NCBI GenBank assembly: GCA_002101905.1
Contig: LQPU01000028.1
Span: 248,001 to 312,000 of the forward strand
Length of the DNA stretch: 64,000 nt
Source of the DNA: Mycobacterium shimoidei
GTDB lineage: Bacteria > Actinomycetota > Actinomycetes > Mycobacteriales > Mycobacteriaceae
Direction: 5' to 3'
The position numbers and the translations under genes were made by a program. Position 1 is the first letter of the stretch. The number at the start of each line of letters is the position of its first letter. A model generated the notes under the pieces. The model did not search any database. It was not told where the DNA came from and saw only the letters and a program-made list of their open reading frames with translations. Positions 58,578 through 64,000 of the stretch are shown here, one piece after another.

Positions 58578-61382
58578 TCAGTCACCACCGCGCATGAGCT
58601 GCGCCAATTGAACCCGAGACGTGATGCCCAGCTTGGCGAAAGCATTGTGCACGTGTGTCTTAACGGTGTGGGGGGAAAGGTGCAGTTGTTCCGCGACGGC
58701 GCGGTTGGTCGCGCCCTGGGCAATCAGGTTGACGACCTTGAGCTCGGAGTCGGTCAGGCTGTCCCAGCCCGTTTTTGCCCGCGAGTGCGTGACGATGCGC
58801 CGTTCCACACCTAGATGGCGCAGCGCGCGGGCGACCCGGCGGGCATCGGCGATCGCTTCGCACTCGACGAAAGTGTCGAATGCCGCGTTCAGCTGCTCGA
58901 GCGCCTCGGCATTGCGCTGTGCGCGAGCCAGCTCGCCGCCGGCGTCCTCGGCAGCACCGGCATAAAGAAGCGGCCGCTCCGACGAGCCAAGCAACTCCGC
59001 GGCAGACACCAATCCCCCGATGTCACGTTCGAGGATCCCACGTGCGTATCCGACGACCCCCGAGAACAGCGGCACCGGTGGCCGCTCACGTTCCAGAGCG
59101 TCGGTGGCCTGCAGGACACGCGCGCGCAGGCCGGCATCGCCGGCGGCCGCGGCCACCCGCGCACCCAAGATCACCAGATCAAAAACCTCAGGTGTGAGTG
59201 GCGTCCCGAGTAGGGTGATGCCGCCGAGCCAGCGCATCGCGTCATGGACGTCGTCGCGCTCCCATGCCGCCAGCGCGAGCACCTGCCCCGCTGCCCGACG
59301 TACCACAGATGCGCCGGTTGGGTAGGCGTTGCGAGCGTCATTGGCCACCTGCTGCAGCAAGTTTCGGTCATCGGTGTGCACCGCCACTTCGGCCAGCAGC
59401 GCTAGGCGAATCATGTCCAGGTCGGTCGCGCCTGTCCGCGGCGAGTGCGGCAGGGATTCCACCTCGGCGCGAGCTGCGGACAACCGGCCCGCGGCGAGAT
59501 GGACCCACGCATCGATATCAGCCCAAATGCCAAGGGCCATCGTGTTGCGTTCCCGGCGGGCTTGCTCGGTGCCGTTGGCGATCTGAGCGGCAGCGTCGTC
59601 CAACCGGCCGACCACCGCCAGCAAGTTCGCGTGGTGCGCTGCGAGCAAGTCATGGGCCGGCGTCGGATCACTCGCCTGGGCGACCGCGCAAGCCTGCTCG
59701 AGGCGGCGCAGGGCGCGGTCCGCATATCCGTCCGCACAGTCCAGACAAGCAAGGGTGACATCGGCCACGATCTTCGACTCGAGATCACCGGTTGCTGCCG
59801 CAGCCGCGGCGGCCTCGTCGGCCGCCTTGCGTTGTTGCCCAGGTTGGTCGTACAGCAGGTTGTAAGCCAACAAGGCCAGATGTCGCGCCCGAGTTATGTC
59901 GCTGATGTCGCTCAACTCCAGCGCCCGCCGATTTTCCTCCACGCGCCGCTGGGCGCTGTGCATGTTGATTGTCGGGAGCCGGAGCCGAATCTCGGCCTCC
60001 TCTTCAGGCGAGGCCGCGTGCGATAGCGCTGCAACAGCCAATTCTTCGGCTTCCCCATAACGGCTGGCCCGGTTGAGCCACTCCACCGTTTCCGCGACCA
60101 GTGACCCGTGCTCGGCGTCATCTGAGGGCAACAGCTCCAAAGCGCGCTTGCTCAAGTCCGCGGCCTCGCTCGCATCGCCGCGGCCCACCAACTGAGCTGC
60201 CTGGCGCAATGCGTCGATCGCCTCGTTGTCTCCCGGCTCGGCGCTGCGTGCCAGCTGCGTAGCCACCTCGGCAGGCGTCGCCCCCATCGCCAACATGACC
60301 GACGCCGACTGGCGCTCCATCGCCCGCCGCAGCGACTGCGGCAACGACTGCCGGGTGGCCTCGCGCAGTAGATCGTGACGAAACCTAAGTCGCTCACCAT
60401 CTTCCACGAGCAGGTCCGCGCGCACCGCCTCCTCGAGTGCCGACAGCAGCGAGACCGGCTGGCGGTCGAGCATCGCGGCCAGCAAGCCAGCCGAAAACCG
60501 GTCGGGCAGCACTGCGGCCACCCGCACCACCTCCGAAGCACCCTCAGAGAGCAGGTCCAGCCGCTGCTGCATGCTGGCGCCCAGACGCCGCGGCAGCCCG
60601 TCTCCGGTGGCTCCGGCACAACCGCCGTCGACAGTGAGCCGGCCTTCCTCGCCCAGCCCCCTGACAAGCTCGGTGACCAGAAACGGATTGCCGTGCGCCT
60701 TGGCCGCCAAATTCAGCAGCGACACATCGGCTTTCGCCCGCACTGCGTCACAGACGATATCGGCGACCGCGTCCGGCGCGATTGCCGGCAATCGGACAAA
60801 TGTGGCGTTCGCGCGCTGCAGCACCGACAAAGTCTCTTGCACCGCCGGCCCACCTGCCCCGCTGCGGGCGGTCAACACCCACAACACCGGCACATCCGGC
60901 GCGGTGGTCAACGACCGCAACGCCAACAACGTGCCGTTATCGGCCCAGTGGATGTCCTCCAACACAATCACCAGCGGGGTCTGTGCGGCCGCCGCATGAA
61001 TCGCATCGGCCAGATCGTGCACCACCCAGTACCGCAGGTCAGCCGAGCCGCCCAGCCGGCGCAGCGCCTCGGCGTCCCCCACCGGGGGATCGGCGTGCAG
61101 GGTGGCCATGAACAGCGAGAAAAAAGGCACTGTCTGCTGGTATTCGAACGCCTCACCGAACAAGGTGCGCACCCCGCACTTGTCGGCCAGCGCCAACACC
61201 TCGGTGAGCAACCGACTCTTGCCGATGCCCGGCGGTCCCTCGATGACCAGTACGCTTCCGTGTCCGTGGGTCAGCGCGGTCATCTGCGCGCCGATCAGTT
61301 TCAGCTCGTCTGACCGCCCCCGAATCGGCGGCGTGACCAGCCGCCGGCCGCCGACGTCGAACAGGCCGGTTGGAGGCCCCAT
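58578..61382 (-). CDS. AAA-ATPase LuxR-family (LAL) regulator, tandem copy B
   Basis: A 934-residue LAL regulator with the same layout as copy A: Walker A GPPGIGKSR, Walker B LVIVLEDIHWAD, TPR-like middle, LuxR HTH (AEQLHLSPHTVKTHVHNAFA). Its N-terminal half is nearly identical to copy A. Its last 170 residues are closest to copy C (GGELARAQRNAEAL, ARALRHLGVERRIVTHSRAK), a mosaic expected from gene conversion. The HTH recognition helix is the same in all three. Confidence 0.9.
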   Translation of the reverse strand: MGPPTGLFDVGGRRLVTPPIRGRSDELKLIGAQMTALTHGHGSVLVIEGPPGIGKSRLLTEVLALADKCGVRTLFGEAFEYQQTVPFFSLFMATLHADPPVGDAEALRRLGGSADLRYWVVHDLADAIHAAAAQTPLVIVLEDIHWADNGTLLALRSLTTAPDVPVLWVLTARSGAGGPAVQETLSVLQRANATFVRLPAIAPDAVADIVCDAVRAKADVSLLNLAAKAHGNPFLVTELVRGLGEEGRLTVDGGCAGATGDGLPRRLGASMQQRLDLLSEGASEVVRVAAVLPDRFSAGLLAAMLDRQPVSLLSALEEAVRADLLVEDGERLRFRHDLLREATRQSLPQSLRRAMERQSASVMLAMGATPAEVATQLARSAEPGDNEAIDALRQAAQLVGRGDASEAADLSKRALELLPSDDAEHGSLVAETVEWLNRASRYGEAEELAVAALSHAASPEEEAEIRLRLPTINMHSAQRRVEENRRALELSDISDITRARHLALLAYNLLYDQPGQQRKAADEAAAAAAATGDLESKIVADVTLACLDCADGYADRALRRLEQACAVAQASDPTPAHDLLAAHHANLLAVVGRLDDAAAQIANGTEQARRERNTMALGIWADIDAWVHLAAGRLSAARAEVESLPHSPRTGATDLDMIRLALLAEVAVHTDDRNLLQQVANDARNAYPTGASVVRRAAGQVLALAAWERDDVHDAMRWLGGITLLGTPLTPEVFDLVILGARVAAAAGDAGLRARVLQATDALERERPPVPLFSGVVGYARGILERDIGGLVSAAELLGSSERPLLYAGAAEDAGGELARAQRNAEALEQLNAAFDTFVECEAIADARRVARALRHLGVERRIVTHSRAKTGWDSLTDSELKVVNLIAQGATNRAVAEQLHLSPHTVKTHVHNAFAKLGITSRVQLAQLMRGGD

Positions 61383-61469
61383 CGGGTGTCCTGTCTACCG
61401 TTTATCGGACTGCCACCGCAGTGCACGTCATTGTAGGCATGCCCACGTCACCTACCGACTTGCTGTCAG
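61383..61469 (-). repeat. 87-bp intergenic repeat, copy 2
   Basis: Near-identical to 58491-58577; separates LAL copies B and C. Confidence 0.85.
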
Positions 61470-64000
61470 TCAGTCACCACCGCGCATGAGCTGCGCCAAC
61501 TGGGCGCGGGATGTAATTCCCAGTTTGGCAAACGCATTGTGGACGTGGGTCTTGACCGTGTGCGGGGAAAGGTGCAGTTCGGTCGCGACCTCACGATTGG
61601 TCGCGCCCTGGGCAATCAGGTTGACGACCTTGAGCTCGGAATCGGTCACGCTGTCCCAGCCCGTTTTTGCCCGCGAGTGCGTGACGATGCGCCGTTCCAC
61701 ACCTAGATGGCGCAGCGCGCGGGCGACCCGGCGGGCATCGGCGATCGCTTCGCACTCGACGAAAGTGTCGAATGCCGCGTTCAGCTGGTCGAGCGCCTCA
61801 GCGTTGCGCTGTGCGCGAGCCAGCTCGCCGCCGGCGTCCTCGGCAGCACCGGCATAAAGAAGCGGCCGCCCCGACGAGCCAAGCAACTCCGCCGCAGACA
61901 CCAATGCCCCGGCATCACGCTCGAGTATCCCGCGGGCGTGCTGAGCGACTGTGGCGAACAACCCAATCCCGGGACGCTCGCGTTCGAGCACGTCAATGTC
62001 GTCCAGAAGACGCGCTCGCAGGCCGGCATCAGCGGCGGCCGACGCCACTCGCGCGGTCAAGGTCAGCTGATCCAAGACGGCCGGCAAAAGCGGCGTCACG
62101 AGGAGCGAGATGTCGCCGCCAAGCCAGCGCGCCGCTTCATGAACATCGTCGTGCTGCCACGCTGCCAGCCCTAACACGCCCGCCGCCCCGCGACGTACGG
62201 CAGGTGAACCCTCGGCGTACGCTTCGCGCGCCTCGCTCACCATCTCTTGCAACAACGTTCGGTCGTCGGTGCGCGCCGCCACCTCCGCCAGAGTGAACAT
62301 GCGCATCGCGTCGACCAAGGTCGATCCCGTTCGCTCTGGCGTCGGCAACCACTCGGTGCTGACACGGGCAGCCGACAACCGACCGGCAGCCAGCTGCACC
62401 ATCCCGGAAGTCAGCGCCCAAATGTGAAGCGCCATGCCATCGCGTTCCTTCCGGGATTTTTCTGTGCGGCCCGCGGCAAGCGTTGCAGCATCGTCCAACC
62501 GTCCGACCACGGCAAGCAGGTTTGCCAGGTGGATTGCCGCGAGGTGATGAGAGGTGACATCGCCCGCAGGGGTCAAGGATTGAAGTTCCTCAATGCGGTG
62601 TAGAGCGCGGTCCGCATTCCCGTCTACGCAGTCCAGGCAGGCAAGCGCTACTCCAGACAGAATGCTCGACTCCAGATCGCCGGTGGATGCGGCAGCGGCC
62701 GCCGCCTCGTTGGCTGCCGTACGGTCCTGTCCGTGTTGGCCATACATCGCCAGGTTGTACGCCAGCCATGCAAGATGTCGTGCCCGGGTGACCTCGCTGA
62801 GGTTGGGCAACTGCAGTGCGCGGCGGTTCTCCTCGATGTGTCGAGTGGTCGTTTCTGTGGTTACCGTCGGGAGCCGGAGGCGAATCTTGGCCTCTTCTTC
62901 GGGCGCCAACGCGGCACACAAGGTGCTGCTGGCCAACCGTTGCGCCTCCTCGTAGCGCGTGGCCCGATTGAGCAGCACGATCGTTTCTGTTATCACTGGC
63001 CCACGTTTTGGGTCTTGGGGCGACAGGAGCTCCAACGCGCGCTTGCTCAAATCCGACGCAGCGCTCGGATCGCTATTGGCCACTGACCGCGCGGCTTCGC
63101 GGAGTGCGGCGATCGCCACCTGATCGCCCACCTCGGCGCTGCGGGCGAGCTGGGTTGCGACCTCCTCGGGCGCTGCCCCCATGTCCAGCATGATGGTCGC
63201 CGATTGCCGCTCCATAGCCCGGCGCAGCGACTGGGACAAAGACTGCCGCGTCGCTTCGCGCAGCAGATCGTGCCGAAACCTCATCTGGTCACCGTCTTCG
63301 ATGAGTAGATCGGCGCGGACCGCCTCTTCTACCGCCGACATCAGGGCGGTCGGTGGGCGTTCCAGCATTGCGGCGAGCAGCCGGGCCGAGAACCGGTCAG
63401 GCAGCGCTGCGGCCACCCGCACGACTTGGCTCGCAGCAGTGGAGAGCTGGTCGAGTCGTTCCTGCATAGTGTCGCCGAGCCGTCGCGGCAAGGTGTCTCC
63501 GGTGGCGACCGCGCGGCCGCCGCTGACATCGAGCCGACCGTCCTCGTCCAGTCCTCGCAGCAACTCAGTCAAAAGAAACGGGTTGCCGTGCGCCTTTTCG
63601 GCCAGGCTCAGCAGCGACGCATCCGCGTTGGCTCGCACGGCGTCTTGCACAATGTCGGCGATCGCGCTCGCTGTCATGGCCGTCAACCGCAGAAACCTGG
63701 CATCCTCGCGTTCCAGCGCGGTCAGCGTCTCGCGAACGGCCCGCCCGCCCGCGCCCGTTCGCACGGTAAACACCCACAGCACCGGTGCGTCGCTCCGTGT
63801 CGCGGCCAGTGACCGCAGCGCGAGCAGGGTTGCGTTATCCGCCCAGTGAATGTCCTCGAGGAGGATCACTAAGGGCTTTCGGAACGCGGCCGCCTGTATG
63901 GCGGATTGCAGATCGCGCACCACCCAGTAGCGGTGATCAGCCGACGCACCCAAGTGGCGCAGAGCCTCCGCATCACCGACCGGAGGATCCGCGCGCAGGG
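61470..64000 (-). CDS. AAA-ATPase LuxR-family (LAL) regulator, tandem copy C, 5' end outside the window
   Basis: At least 843 residues are visible. The frame stays open to the right edge (LRADPPVGDAEALRHLG), so the N-terminal P-loop region lies beyond; an ATG at 63953 is internal and not the start. Walker B reads LVILLEDIHWAD. The C-terminal LuxR HTH is nearly identical to copies A and B (LTDSEL replaced by VTDSEL; TELHLSPHTVKTHVHNAFAK). The AAA and middle parts are the most diverged of the three, so C may be the oldest copy. Confidence 0.88.
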   Translation of the reverse strand, partial: LRADPPVGDAEALRHLGASADHRYWVVRDLQSAIQAAAFRKPLVILLEDIHWADNATLLALRSLAATRSDAPVLWVFTVRTGAGGRAVRETLTALEREDARFLRLTAMTASAIADIVQDAVRANADASLLSLAEKAHGNPFLLTELLRGLDEDGRLDVSGGRAVATGDTLPRRLGDTMQERLDQLSTAASQVVRVAAALPDRFSARLLAAMLERPPTALMSAVEEAVRADLLIEDGDQMRFRHDLLREATRQSLSQSLRRAMERQSATIMLDMGAAPEEVATQLARSAEVGDQVAIAALREAARSVANSDPSAASDLSKRALELLSPQDPKRGPVITETIVLLNRATRYEEAQRLASSTLCAALAPEEEAKIRLRLPTVTTETTTRHIEENRRALQLPNLSEVTRARHLAWLAYNLAMYGQHGQDRTAANEAAAAAASTGDLESSILSGVALACLDCVDGNADRALHRIEELQSLTPAGDVTSHHLAAIHLANLLAVVGRLDDAATLAAGRTEKSRKERDGMALHIWALTSGMVQLAAGRLSAARVSTEWLPTPERTGSTLVDAMRMFTLAEVAARTDDRTLLQEMVSEAREAYAEGSPAVRRGAAGVLGLAAWQHDDVHEAARWLGGDISLLVTPLLPAVLDQLTLTARVASAAADAGLRARLLDDIDVLERERPGIGLFATVAQHARGILERDAGALVSAAELLGSSGRPLLYAGAAEDAGGELARAQRNAEALDQLNAAFDTFVECEAIADARRVARALRHLGVERRIVTHSRAKTGWDSVTDSELKVVNLIAQGATNREVATELHLSPHTVKTHVHNAFAKLGITSRAQLAQLMRGGD

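Noticed and set aside
1..64000. CRISPR arrays, tRNA or rRNA genes, insertion sequences
   Set aside because: No regularly spaced repeats, cloverleaf-like genes or transposase motifs were found; the only long repeats are the LuxR 3' end, the LAL genes with their spacers and the cyclase pair.
63954..64000. Start of LAL copy C at ATG 63953
   Set aside because: The frame continues upstream with sequence homologous to copies A and B, so the gene is cut by the window edge rather than starting there.

Overview
The window is high-GC actinobacterial DNA and almost certainly comes from a slow-growing Mycobacterium. The evidence is a PPE protein with the SVP signature, PE-PPE-domain hydrolases, a PecA-type aspartic protease, homologues of LpdA, Ami1, EmbR, PknD and Rv2525c, an F420-type oxidoreductase and many large AAA/LuxR and cyclase/AAA regulators. 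No rRNA, tRNA, CRISPR array or transposase was seen.

Layout. 1-12.5 kb: the end of a ring-hydroxylating oxygenase, two TetR genes, an operon of a secreted aspartic protease and two PE-less PE-PPE hydrolases, redox enzymes, a LemA/M48 pair, and the cell-wall genes ami1 and DUF1906. 12.6-16.7 kb: a PknD-like kinase/propeller protein divergent from an EmbR-like FHA regulator, then a Tat-lipoprotein amidase. 16.8-27.6 kb: two tandem zinc-ribbon/cyclase/AAA proteins, an orphan polyketide acyltransferase and a large LuxR regulator. 27.6-51.4 kb: a compact stress and redox island (details below). 51.4-64 kb: a MalT-like LuxR regulator, two tiny paralogous membrane peptides, an alpha/beta hydrolase and three tandem near-identical AAA-LuxR regulators, the last cut by the window edge.

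Main observation. Nine promoters between 28.19 and 51.38 kb share one rigid architecture. A palindrome TCACCCGGGTGA is followed after exactly 12 nt by a 17-bp element resembling GGTGATGACAGTTCACC, which embeds a -35-like ATGACA. Eleven nt further on is a -10-like hexamer cAnnCT, in which the second-position A and final T are invariant in 9 of 9. One copy is doubled into a symmetric divergent promoter, and there the predicted +1 falls on the A of an ATG. These promoters head about twenty genes: DUF421, PPE, a Cys-rich protein, a Rid protein, SDR-msrB-msrA, DUF417/RclC-like, an operon with transaldolase, a molybdopterin oxidoreductase, FAD reductase, a zinc ribbon and RraA-like, then DUF326-DUF5709-lpdA, and a hypothetical gene with NDH-2. 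The contents suggest repair of oxidised thioether/thiol targets, NAD(P)H and quinone balance, and copper handling, so I infer a coordinated oxidant-response regulon. The regulator is not identified; the adjacent MalT-like protein is a candidate.

The 21.4 kb carrying most of this island is bounded by 180-bp direct repeats of the 3' end of that MalT-like gene. The left copy is fused to a truncated XRE regulator, which suggests insertion or rearrangement at the gene's 3' end. Inside the island a separate TetR circuit (three TGGGTC...GACCCA operators) controls a TrxR-like flavoprotein that lacks the CxxC motif, a cupin protein, an acetyltransferase and the TetR gene itself. A ctaD gene in the island carries a one-base frameshift.
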